Shown one piece after another: positions 1 through 5,399 of a DNA stretch of 5,399 nt. The DNA comes from Polaromonas sp. (GTDB lineage: Bacteria; Pseudomonadota; Gammaproteobacteria; Burkholderiales; Burkholderiaceae_C). A model generated the notes under the pieces. That model ran no database searches, was not told the origin of the DNA, and worked only from the letters and a program-made list of their open reading frames with translations. The position numbers and the translations under genes are program-made. The first letter of the stretch is position 1. Every line of letters begins with the position of its first letter. The stretch covers positions 1 through 5,399 of the forward strand of contig JACMQR010000060.1 in assembly GCA_014376885.1 (NCBI GenBank), written 5' to 3'.

Positions 1-52
1 ACAGCCGGGTGGCCTGGAGTCGTCCCGCATCAACCCTTTTTTGGAACAACGC

Positions 53-1192
53 ATGAAAACATTTCTCAGCTGGAGCCGTTTGGCACTGACCGCACTGGCG
101 CTGTGCGGCACGGCCAGCTTGGCCACCGCCGCCGAACTGGTGATCGGCCAGGTGGCCCCGCTGTCGGGCGTGCTGGCCAGCACCGGCAAGCAAATGGTGG
201 TCGGCGGAAAAATCTACTTTGACCACATCAATGCCCAAGGCGGTGTGCACGGCGCCAAGATCCGCCATGACGTGGTGGACGACGGCTACAAGGTGGCCGA
301 GACCGTCCGGCTGACGCGCGAGATGCTGGCCCGCCCCGAAGTCGTGGCGCTGTTCGGCTTTGCCGGAACTGCCAATGTCACGCAGCTGCTGACAGACGGC
401 GTGCTTGACGCGGGCGGTGCGGCACTGGTCGCGCCCTACACCGGTGGCGAGTCGCTGCGCAATCCCTTCAATCCCTGGATTTTTCATGTGCGTGCCGGCT
501 ATGCCGCCGAGGCCGAGCACATGGTGCAGCAGGTCACCACGCTGGGCATGAAGCGCATCGCGGTGATGTACCAGGACGACGGCTTTGGCAAGGCCGGCCT
601 GCTCGGGGTTGAAAACGCACTGGCCAAGCGCAGCCTGAAGCTGGCCGCCGCGGCCGGCTACGAGCGCAACACCGACAAGGTTGAAAGCGCCGTTGCCGCG
701 ATCAAGGCGTCCGATGCGCAAGCCATCATCATGATTTCGGTGAACAAGCCGTCGGCGGCCTTTGTCAAGCTGTACCGCGAAAGCGGCGGCCGGGCGCAGT
801 TGTACAACATCTCGGTGGTCGATCCGGCCGAGCTGGTCAAGCTGGCCGGACTGGAAAACGTCCACGGGCTGGGCATCAGCCAGGTGGTGCCCTACCCGTT
901 TGCCACCAGCATGCCGGTGGTGCGGCAGTACCAGGAGCTTTTGACAAGGTATGCGCCGGGCGAGGTGGTCAACTACACCAGCTTTGAGGAGTTCGTCGGC
1001 GCCAAGGTGCTGGTCGAGGCCTTGCGGCGCGCCGGTCCCAATCCGACCCGCGCCAAGGTGGTCAAGTCGCTGGAGTCGATGGGCAGCTTTGACACCGGCG
1101 GCATCACCGTTGGCTATTCGCCGACCAACCGCATTGGCTCGCGCTTTGTCGAGGTCACGGTGGTCAGCCGCACCGGCAAGCTGCTGAAGTAA
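53..1192 (+). CDS. Periplasmic substrate-binding protein of an ABC transporter, LivK/branched-chain amino acid type
   Basis: The 379-residue product looks like a periplasmic ligand-binding receptor of the type-1 fold (Peripla_BP_6/LivK family), which captures a small solute and delivers it to an inner-membrane ABC permease. Seen: an N-terminal signal peptide (residues 1-27: Lys2, a hydrophobic core around LALTALALCG, and a likely cut after ATAA), then the family opening IGQVAPLSG (31-39), a first lobe with FGFAGTANVT (101-110), the lobe-two strand RIAVMYQDDGFGKAG (168-182), and the closing GSRFVEVTVVSRTGKLLK. The length is normal for the family. I chose ATG at 53 because it places the signal peptide at the very N terminus; a TTG at 41 is in frame but adds only four residues. 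The ribosome site is weak (GGA about 8 bases upstream). No permease or ATPase gene follows; the next gene is convergent. The ligand cannot be told from sequence: amino acids, aromatic acids and other carboxylates are all bound by this family. Confidence 0.92.
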   Translation: MKTFLSWSRLALTALALCGTASLATAAELVIGQVAPLSGVLASTGKQMVVGGKIYFDHINAQGGVHGAKIRHDVVDDGYKVAETVRLTREMLARPEVVALFGFAGTANVTQLLTDGVLDAGGAALVAPYTGGESLRNPFNPWIFHVRAGYAAEAEHMVQQVTTLGMKRIAVMYQDDGFGKAGLLGVENALAKRSLKLAAAAGYERNTDKVESAVAAIKASDAQAIIMISVNKPSAAFVKLYRESGGRAQLYNISVVDPAELVKLAGLENVHGLGISQVVPYPFATSMPVVRQYQELLTRYAPGEVVNYTSFEEFVGAKVLVEALRRAGPNPTRAKVVKSLESMGSFDTGGITVGYSPTNRIGSRFVEVTVVSRTGKLLK

Positions 1193-1200
1193 CTGGCCTG

Positions 1201-1242
1201 CGCTGGCGGGCGGGGCGCAATCCGGCCGTCTGGCCGCCTGCG
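1201..1242. terminator. GC-rich hairpin between convergent genes, possible weak bidirectional terminator
   Basis: The 56-bp gap between the binding-protein gene and hemH, which converge here, contains nested inverted repeats. CGGCC at 1223-1227 pairs with GGCCG at 1232-1236 around a 4-base loop; alternatively CGC-GGCGG near 1201-1209 pairs with CCGCC-GCG near 1234-1242 with one mismatch. There is no T-tract after the stem on either strand, so it is not a classical intrinsic terminator. The position at a convergent junction is the main reason to consider transcription termination. Confidence 0.25.
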
Positions 1243-1248
1243 TGCAAT

Positions 1249-2352
1249 TTACTGCGGCGCGCCCAGCGCCCGGGCCCGGGCGCAGGTGTCGAGCAAGGCC
1301 TGGCGGTCAGTTGGCAGGGTCGTCGGCCAGCCGCCCATGTGCCGGATGCTCAACTCGCTCAGGGCGGCCATCCACTGCGGGCTGTCGTTCAGGCAGTCGA
1401 TGTAGCTAAAGCCCGTGCCGCCGGCTTCCAAAAAGGCATGGCGCGCTTCCATCGAGATTTCTTCCAATGTTTCCAGGCAGTCACCGGTAAAGCCCGGGCA
1501 GACCAGGTCGACGCTTTTCAAGCCCGCCTGCGCCAGCTTGACCAGGGTTGGCTCGGTGTAGGGCTCTAACCACTTGGCCTTGCCAAAGCGCGACTGAAAA
1601 GTGAGCTGCCAGCGGTCCGGGGCCAGGCCGAGGTTTTCGGCCAGCAGGCGCGCGGTCTTGTGGCATTCGCAGTGGTATGAATCGCCCAGCGTGCGGGTGC
1701 GTTCGGGCACGCCGTGAAAGCTCATCACCAGCTTGTCGGCCTGGCCGTTTTTTTGCCAGTGCCGGCGGATGCTGTCGGCCAGCGCGGCTATGTAGCCCGC
1801 ATCGTCATGGTAGTTGTTGACAAACCGGAACTCGGGAATCCGCCGCACCCGGGCCGCCCAGGTGTAGACCGCGTCAAACACGCTGGCGGTGGTGGTGCCG
1901 CTGTACTGCGGATAGGCCGGCAGGATCAGGACCCGGTTCACGCCGTCCGCCTTGAGCTGGTCGAGCTGCGAGGCGATCGACGGGTTGCCGTAGCGCATCG
2001 CATAGCGCACCTCGACCGGATGGCCGCGCTGGCCCAGGTAGCCGCCCAGCATGACCGCCTGCTTTTGCGTCCAGACCTTCAGCGGCGAGCCGTCGGGCAG
2101 CCAGACGCTGGCGTACTTGGCGGCCGATTTTTTCGGCCGGATGCGCAAGATGATGCCATGCAAAATCAGCCACCACAGCGCCTTCGGAATCTCGACCACC
2201 CGCCCGTCGCTGAGGAATTCCCCCAGGTAGCGGCGCAGCGCCGGCGCGGTCGGCGCGTCCGGCGTGCCCAGGTTGCACAGCAAGATGGCGGTGGTGGCCA
2301 GCGCCTTGGGCGGCGCGCCATGGGTAAAAGGTGGCCCGGTGGAAAATGACAT
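1249..2352 (-). CDS. hemH: Ferrochelatase (protoporphyrin/coproporphyrin iron chelatase)
   Basis: This enzyme inserts Fe(II) into a porphyrin, the last step of protoheme synthesis, usually at the cytoplasmic face of the inner membrane. The 367-residue protein has the family landmarks in order: LLCNLGTPDAP (24-34), the porphyrin-binding region with LKVWTQ and VRYAMRYGNP (91-124), LPAYPQYSGTT (144-154), the signature SFHGVPERT (211-219) carrying the metal-ligand His213, the QSRFGKAKWLEPYT block (253-266), and PGFTGDCLETLEE (286-298) with the expected catalytic Glu294. Length is typical of proteobacterial HemH. ATG at 2352 is the first good start upstream of the conserved core; a weak GGCGAG lies about 8 bases before it. 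The gene is divergent from the HAD phosphatase gene with only 20 bp between starts, so its promoter must overlap that gene's 5' end. Nothing is missing or broken. Confidence 0.97.
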   Translation of the reverse strand: MSFSTGPPFTHGAPPKALATTAILLCNLGTPDAPTAPALRRYLGEFLSDGRVVEIPKALWWLILHGIILRIRPKKSAAKYASVWLPDGSPLKVWTQKQAVMLGGYLGQRGHPVEVRYAMRYGNPSIASQLDQLKADGVNRVLILPAYPQYSGTTTASVFDAVYTWAARVRRIPEFRFVNNYHDDAGYIAALADSIRRHWQKNGQADKLVMSFHGVPERTRTLGDSYHCECHKTARLLAENLGLAPDRWQLTFQSRFGKAKWLEPYTEPTLVKLAQAGLKSVDLVCPGFTGDCLETLEEISMEARHAFLEAGGTGFSYIDCLNDSPQWMAALSELSIRHMGGWPTTLPTDRQALLDTCARARALGAPQ

Positions 2353-2372
2353 GCGGTATTCTCGCCCAACCC

Positions 2373-3089
2373 ATGCTTGACCTTGCCCCCATCAAAGCCA
2401 TTACCCTGGACCTGGACGACACGCTGTGGCCGGTCTGGCCGACCATCCAGCGGGCCGAGCAGGCGCTGGGCGACTGGCTGGCGCTGCATGCGCCGCAAAC
2501 CGCCCGGTTGCTGGCCCAGCCGGCGGCGCGCCAGGAAATCCGCGCGCAGGTCAACGGCCTGCACCCTGAACTCCAGCACAACCTGAGCGCCCTGCGCCAC
2601 AAGGCGATCGCCCTGGCCCTGAGCCGCAGCGGTGACGATCCGCAACTGGCCAGCGCCGCCTTTGACATTTTTTTCAGCGAACGCAACCGGGTCACCTTGT
2701 TTGACGATGCGCTGGGCGCGCTGGCCTTTTTGGCGCGCCGCTTTCCGCTGGTGGCCCTGTCCAACGGCAATGCCGATGTGCAGCGCATCGGCATCGGCGA
2801 GTTCTTCAGGGCCAGCATCAGCGCCCAGCAGTTCGGCGTCGGCAAGCCCGATCCGCGCATTTTTCAGGCCGCCGCCCAGGCTGCCGGCGTGCAGCCGCAC
2901 GAGGTGCTGCATGTCGGCGACGATGCCGCGCTCGATGTGCTGGCCGCCCAGGCCTGCGGCATGCAGGCGGTCTGGGTCAACCGCACCGACCAGCCATGGA
3001 GCCATCCGGCCCCGCCGCATCTCACCGTGACCAGCCTGGCCGGGTTGTGCGCCTTATTCCCCCCGGACGCCCGCCGCCTTCCCACCTGA
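2373..3089 (+). CDS. HAD-superfamily hydrolase, subfamily IA, YigB-like (probable small-molecule phosphatase)
   Basis: The 238-residue protein is a cytosolic Mg-dependent phosphatase of the haloacid dehalogenase superfamily. All four HAD motifs are visible: motif I DLDDT at 13-17 (nucleophile Asp13, acid/base Asp15), motif II Ser130 in LVALSNGN, motif III Lys158 in GVGKPDPRIF, and motif IV HVGDD (Asp183, Asp184) with Asp188. Residues about 20-110 form the helical cap. The arrangement ITLDLDDTLW, FPLVALSNGN, LHVGDDAALDV and CGMQAVWVNR closely resembles E. coli YigB, which dephosphorylates FMN and the riboflavin precursor 5-amino-6-(5-phospho-D-ribitylamino)uracil; a similar substrate is an inference. 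I chose ATG at 2373 because it leaves the usual short lead before motif I. It lacks a clear ribosome site; an in-frame ATG at 2346, preceded by GGTGGAAA, would add nine residues and overlap the hemH start. The GST gene follows after 9 bp. Confidence 0.9.
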   Translation: MLDLAPIKAITLDLDDTLWPVWPTIQRAEQALGDWLALHAPQTARLLAQPAARQEIRAQVNGLHPELQHNLSALRHKAIALALSRSGDDPQLASAAFDIFFSERNRVTLFDDALGALAFLARRFPLVALSNGNADVQRIGIGEFFRASISAQQFGVGKPDPRIFQAAAQAAGVQPHEVLHVGDDAALDVLAAQACGMQAVWVNRTDQPWSHPAPPHLTVTSLAGLCALFPPDARRLPT

Positions 3090-3098
3090 AAGCCCGCC

Positions 3099-3731
3099 AT
3101 GCGACTGAAAATCTACGGCACTGCCGCGTCCCGCGCCGCCCGCCCCTTGTGGGTCGCGCAGGAGCTCGGCCTGGCCTACGAGCATGTTGCGCTGCCCTAT
3201 CTGGGCGGCGCCACCCGCACGCCCGAGTTCCTGAAGGTCAACCCCAACGGGCGCATTCCGGTGGTCGATGACGGCGGCGTGCTGGTTTGGGAGTCGATGG
3301 CCTGCACCATGTACCTGGCCGAGCGGTTTCTGGGTGCGGATGGCCGGTCGCTGGCGGCCCGGGACAACGCGGAGCGTGCGGAGATCCTGCGCTGGACTTT
3401 CTGGGTGGTGACCGAGTGCGAAAAAGACGCCTTGCTGTTTTTGATGCACGCCCGGCTCATGCCGCCAGAGCGCCGCAGGCCGCTTTTAGCCGAGGAAGCG
3501 CTCCGGCACCTGGCCGGCCCGCTGCGCATCCTGAACCAGCATTTGCAGGACCGGCCCTACCTGGCCGGCGAGCGCTTCACCGTGGCCGACATCTGCGTTG
3601 CCTCGGTCATCGCCTGGGTGGAAGATGCTGGCGAGCTGATGGCGCAGTGCCCGCTGCTGCGCGACTGGTTGCAGCGCTGCCTGGCGCGGCCGGCCTTCCA
3701 GCAGGTCAGGTCAATGGCAAAAAGTGCCTGA
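3099..3731 (+). CDS. Glutathione S-transferase family protein
   Basis: The 210-residue protein is a cytosolic two-domain glutathione transferase, which usually conjugates or reduces electrophiles using glutathione; its actual substrate is unknown. Seen: an N-terminal thioredoxin-fold domain (about 1-78) opening with LKIYGTAASRAARP, where Ser11 is the candidate glutathione-activating residue; the cis-proline Pro54 in GRIPVVDD; and the Glu65-Ser66 pair in VWESMA, which binds the gamma-glutamyl group. The helical C-terminal domain has RPYLAGERFTVADICVASV (152-170), containing the T161-x-x-D164 N-capping box typical of GSTs. Length is normal. ATG at 3099 begins 9 bp after the stop codon of the HAD gene, so the two are probably one transcript; GAAAG about 5 bases upstream is a modest ribosome site. 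The class cannot be fixed by eye: there is no beta-class Cys10, and serine in that region is found in several classes. Confidence 0.93.
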   Translation: MRLKIYGTAASRAARPLWVAQELGLAYEHVALPYLGGATRTPEFLKVNPNGRIPVVDDGGVLVWESMACTMYLAERFLGADGRSLAARDNAERAEILRWTFWVVTECEKDALLFLMHARLMPPERRRPLLAEEALRHLAGPLRILNQHLQDRPYLAGERFTVADICVASVIAWVEDAGELMAQCPLLRDWLQRCLARPAFQQVRSMAKSA

Positions 3732-3756
3732 TGCGCTTGTCGGAATGACATTGCTT

Positions 3757-3773
3757 GCTATTGATTAAGTAGC
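3757..3773. repeat. Short AT-rich inverted repeat in a convergent gap, probable copy of a dispersed family
   Basis: GCTAT at 3757-3761 can pair with GTAGC at 3769-3773 (the last pair is G-U) around a 7-base loop TGATTAA. This AT-rich patch stands out in GC-rich surroundings. It resembles short intergenic inverted repeats of the form GCTAT-(A/T-rich)-ATAGC that I associate with many Comamonadaceae genomes; only one copy lies in this window, so the dispersed nature is from memory. It lies between the ends of the convergent GST and hpnE genes, where it could act in transcript termination or 3'-end protection. The rest of the 64-bp gap holds no gene. A T5 run at 3792-3796 reaches the hpnE stop and is not preceded by a good stem. 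Confidence 0.45.
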
Positions 3774-3795
3774 TACTGGTCAGGCTTCCGGTTTT

Positions 3796-5058
3796 TCAGC
3801 GCAGGCTGCGGGCCGCCTCAAGCCCGGAGCGCACGGCGCCTTCCAGCGTCGCCGGATACGGACCGGCCACATAATCGCCGCAGGCCAGCAACCCGGGGGC
3901 GACCTGCATGGCGGGCCGCTGCAGGCCGGGCGTACAAGAAAATGTGGCGCGTTTCTCAACAATCGTCTGCACCGGCTGCAGGCCGGCCAGGCCCAGCTGG
4001 CGCGCCGCTTGGGCAATAACCTGCGCCGTCAGCATCGCGCTGCCGCCGGTGCTTGCACTGACGACAAACGCCAGCAGGCCAGCCAGGCCGCCAAGCTGTG
4101 CCCGGTCGAACACGAATTGGGCCGGTTCGGTCGAGGTTGCCCACAGGGCCAGCATCGGCCGACTCAATCGAGCTTGCGGGGCATGGGCATACACGGTCGT
4201 CAACGCTTCATAGCGCAAGCCGCGCGCGTGCCCGAGCCAGGTGTCTGCTAGAGCGCCGCTGCCCTGGACCAGCCGCGCTGCTTCATTTGGCGGGCAGGCA
4301 AGCAGCACACGATCGAACGCTTCGCCGTCGACCGCCCAGCCAGGGCCAGTCGGCGTCACACCTTGCACCCGCACGCCCAGCCGCGCTGCGCCGCCATGCA
4401 CTTGCAGCCAGGCCAGCGCCGCATCGGGCAGCAGGGCGCTCAGGTCGGCGCGCGGCAGCAGCAGGTTGGAGCCGCCGCTCTGCGCAAACAAGGCGTCGCG
4501 CATGACCCGCAAAAACACCTGCCCGCTTGCCCGTTCGGGCGGGGTGTTGAGTGCCGACACGCACAGTGGCTCGATCAGCGCGGCCATCATGCCGGGTGCC
4601 AGGCCGCTGCATAAATCGGTGACCGACTGGTCAGGTCGGCAAGTAAAGCCAGCTAGCCGCCAGCCGAGCGCCACCTTGAGCAGCGACAACTTGTCCGCCA
4701 ATGGCCAGCCGCGCGCTTTCAGGATGCCGGCCACGGCGTCCAGCGGCGCCGGCCAGTCAGGCAGCGTCAGGCCGCTGCCGTCCGGGAACTGCATTGTCAG
4801 CGGCAGGCGCAGAAAAGACGCGGCTTCATCGACGCCGACATCCCTCATCAGCCGCAGGGTTTCTGAATAAGCGCCAATCAAAATGTGCTGGCCGTTGTCC
4901 AGGGCGATTTGCTGGCCTGCCACAGTCGCCATGACCCGCCGCGCCCGGCCTCCAGCAGTCCGGGACACCTCAAAAATCGTGACCTGGTAGCCTAACCGCG
5001 TCGCCTCGACCGCAGCAGCGCATCCGGCCCAGCCGGCGCCGACGATGGCGACTTTCAC
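3796..5058 (-). CDS. hpnE: Hydroxysqualene dehydroxylase (squalene-forming FAD-dependent oxidoreductase)
   Basis: HpnE is a FAD-dependent amine-oxidase-like enzyme that reduces hydroxysqualene to squalene, the third step of the HpnC-HpnD-HpnE route from farnesyl diphosphate toward hopanoids. The 420-residue protein begins with a dinucleotide-binding motif VAIVGAGWAG (G7, G9, G12) with the acidic ribose-binding Glu30, followed by the GGRAR motif (36-40), which contacts FAD in this superfamily. It ends with a second FAD-contact segment GDYVAGPYPATLEGAVRSG (394-412). I chose GTG at 5058: it puts the Rossmann motif at the N terminus and has AGGAG 9 bases upstream. A longer reading frame up to TTG at 5178 exists, but its 40 extra residues are translated from the repeat-like spacer and are Cys/Arg/Pro-rich, unlike the family. 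The gene follows hpnD on the same strand, supporting the assignment. Its 3' end is convergent with the GST gene. Confidence 0.93.
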   Translation of the reverse strand: MKVAIVGAGWAGCAAAVEATRLGYQVTIFEVSRTAGGRARRVMATVAGQQIALDNGQHILIGAYSETLRLMRDVGVDEAASFLRLPLTMQFPDGSGLTLPDWPAPLDAVAGILKARGWPLADKLSLLKVALGWRLAGFTCRPDQSVTDLCSGLAPGMMAALIEPLCVSALNTPPERASGQVFLRVMRDALFAQSGGSNLLLPRADLSALLPDAALAWLQVHGGAARLGVRVQGVTPTGPGWAVDGEAFDRVLLACPPNEAARLVQGSGALADTWLGHARGLRYEALTTVYAHAPQARLSRPMLALWATSTEPAQFVFDRAQLGGLAGLLAFVVSASTGGSAMLTAQVIAQAARQLGLAGLQPVQTIVEKRATFSCTPGLQRPAMQVAPGLLACGDYVAGPYPATLEGAVRSGLEAARSLR

Positions 5059-5063
5059 GTGAT

Positions 5064-5074
5064 CAAACTCCTGG
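5064..5074 (-). promoter_or_regulatory. Ribosome binding site deciding the hpnE start
   Basis: On the minus strand the sequence CAGGAGTTTGATCAC immediately precedes GTG at 5058. AGGAG is a strong Shine-Dalgarno match with a 9-base spacer. No comparable site precedes the upstream TTG at 5178, which falls inside the repeat-like spacer. This fixes GTG as the preferred start. Confidence 0.7.
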
Positions 5075-5097
5075 CCACAGCGACACTCTTTGCGCAC

Positions 5098-5187
5098 CAG
5101 CAGGGGCCGCGGAACCGGCTTCGCCGGGCCGCAGGCGCAGCGGCCCCCACGGGGGCAGCGCAGTACGCGAAGCGACAAGCGTGGGGG
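5098..5187. repeat. GC-rich hairpin-forming intergenic repeat-like element between hpnD and hpnE
   Basis: About 90 bp of the 129-bp spacer has the build of a dispersed extragenic palindromic element. Seen: a perfect hairpin GCCCCC-AC-GGGGGC at 5143-5156; a second hairpin CCGGC-TTC-GCCGG at 5115-5127; CCCCCAC at 5144-5150 repeated in inverted form as GTGGGGG at 5181-5187; and GCG-GAA-CGC type micro-palindromes near 5167-5174. On the minus strand it starts with CCCCCACGC directly after the hpnD TGA stop. I recognise this pattern (CCCCCACGC ... GCTGCCCCC-GGGGGC ... CCGGCGAAGCCGG) as a common intergenic sequence in Comamonadaceae, but only one copy is present here, so the copy number is not shown by this window. 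The left boundary near 5098 is approximate. It lies inside the presumed hpnD-hpnE transcript. Confidence 0.65.
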
Positions 5188-5399
5188 TCACTGAATGTTG
5201 CCGAAAGCCTGCGTCTTCCAGGCCAGCCAGAACTTGCGCAGCGGCGTCAGGCTCACGCGCTGGTGCAGGACCTGAAAGTTATCTGCCGCGATTTCGCGCA
5301 GCAAGGTGCGGTAGATGCTGGCCATCATCAGGCCGGATTTCTGGGCGCGGCGGTCGGCCGCAGGCAGCAGGGCCAGCGCGTCGTCGTACAAGCCCAGGG
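5188..5399 (-). CDS. hpnD: Presqualene diphosphate synthase, C-terminal part (cut by the window edge)
   Basis: HpnD is a cytosolic squalene/phytoene-synthase-family enzyme that joins two farnesyl diphosphates head to head into presqualene diphosphate, which HpnC and HpnE turn into squalene. Only the last 70 or so codons are present, roughly a quarter of the usual 280-residue protein; the frame stays open to the right edge and the start lies outside. Seen: LALLPAADRRAQKSGLMMASIYRTLLREI, followed by FQVLHQRVSLTPLRKFWLAWKT, the characteristic C-terminal helices of HpnD proteins. The aspartate-rich catalytic motifs lie upstream, outside the window. The TGA stop at 5190-5188 is followed at once by the repeat-like element, and hpnE begins 129 bp later on the same strand, giving the usual hpnD-hpnE order; hpnC would be expected further upstream. 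HpnC shares the fold, but the ending and the position beside hpnE favour HpnD. Confidence 0.88.
   Translation of the reverse strand, partial: LGLYDDALALLPAADRRAQKSGLMMASIYRTLLREIAADNFQVLHQRVSLTPLRKFWLAWKTQAFGNIQ

Noticed and set aside
1714..2349. A 211-codon plus-strand open frame antisense to hemH
   Set aside because: It mirrors the ferrochelatase core, has no family features, and has an Arg/Gln/Val-rich composition typical of an antisense frame.
1874..2860. A 328-codon minus-strand open frame spanning the hemH 5' part and the HAD gene, and an overlapping 284-codon frame at 2166-3020
   Set aside because: Both run antisense or out of frame through two well-supported genes, and their products are low-complexity Ala/Arg/Gly-rich sequences without a recognisable domain. 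Long shadow frames are expected at this GC content.
3287..3748. A 153-codon plus-strand open frame overlapping the GST gene
   Set aside because: It is the out-of-frame reading of the GST gene, whose own frame carries all conserved residues.
3781..3798. T5 run near the end of hpnE and downstream of the GST gene as an intrinsic terminator
   Set aside because: No stable GC stem directly precedes the T run on the plus strand, and the run reaches into the hpnE stop codon.
4241..4870. A 209-codon plus-strand open frame antisense to hpnE
   Set aside because: The Ser/Ala/Arg/Pro-rich product has no motif and lies opposite the conserved hpnE coding sequence; it is a GC-driven shadow.
1..5399. CRISPR arrays, insertion sequences, toxin-antitoxin pairs, tRNA genes or phage genes
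   Set aside because: No evenly spaced direct repeats, transposase motifs, tRNA cloverleaf or phage proteins were seen; nearly all of the window is accounted for by six ordinary genes.

Overview
The window is ordinary chromosomal DNA from a high-GC betaproteobacterium, most likely a member of the Comamonadaceae (Polaromonas/Rhodoferax type). This assignment rests on the protein styles (ferrochelatase, hpnD/hpnE, a LivK-type binding protein), the GC-biased codon use, and two intergenic repeat sequences that I recognise as typical of that family. It is a judgement from memory, not a search result. No mobile element, CRISPR array, tRNA, rRNA or phage gene was seen, and I found no convincing new biological system.

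Layout from left to right. (1) 53-1192, plus strand: a secreted type-1 periplasmic substrate-binding protein of the branched-chain amino acid (LivK) kind, with no permease or ATPase gene beside it in the window. (2) 1193-1248: a short convergent gap with a GC-rich hairpin. (3) 1249-2352, minus strand: ferrochelatase (hemH), the last step of protoheme synthesis. (4) 2353-2372: a 20-bp divergent gap. (5) 2373-3089 and 3099-3731, plus strand: a YigB-like HAD phosphatase and a glutathione S-transferase, 9 bp apart and probably co-transcribed. (6) 3732-3795: a convergent gap holding a small AT-rich inverted repeat. (7) 3796-5058, minus strand: hpnE, and 5188 to the right edge, minus strand: the 3' end of hpnD. 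Between hpnD and hpnE lies a 129-bp spacer largely filled by a GC-rich, hairpin-forming, repeat-like element that starts directly after the hpnD stop codon.

How the genes work together: hpnD and hpnE belong to one pathway. HpnD makes presqualene diphosphate from two farnesyl diphosphates, HpnC (expected upstream, outside the window) converts it to hydroxysqualene, and HpnE reduces that to squalene, the precursor of hopanoids. The other genes are housekeeping or general-purpose functions with no visible link to squalene synthesis. The most interesting points are the repeat inside the hpnD-hpnE operon and its effect on hpnE start-site annotation.
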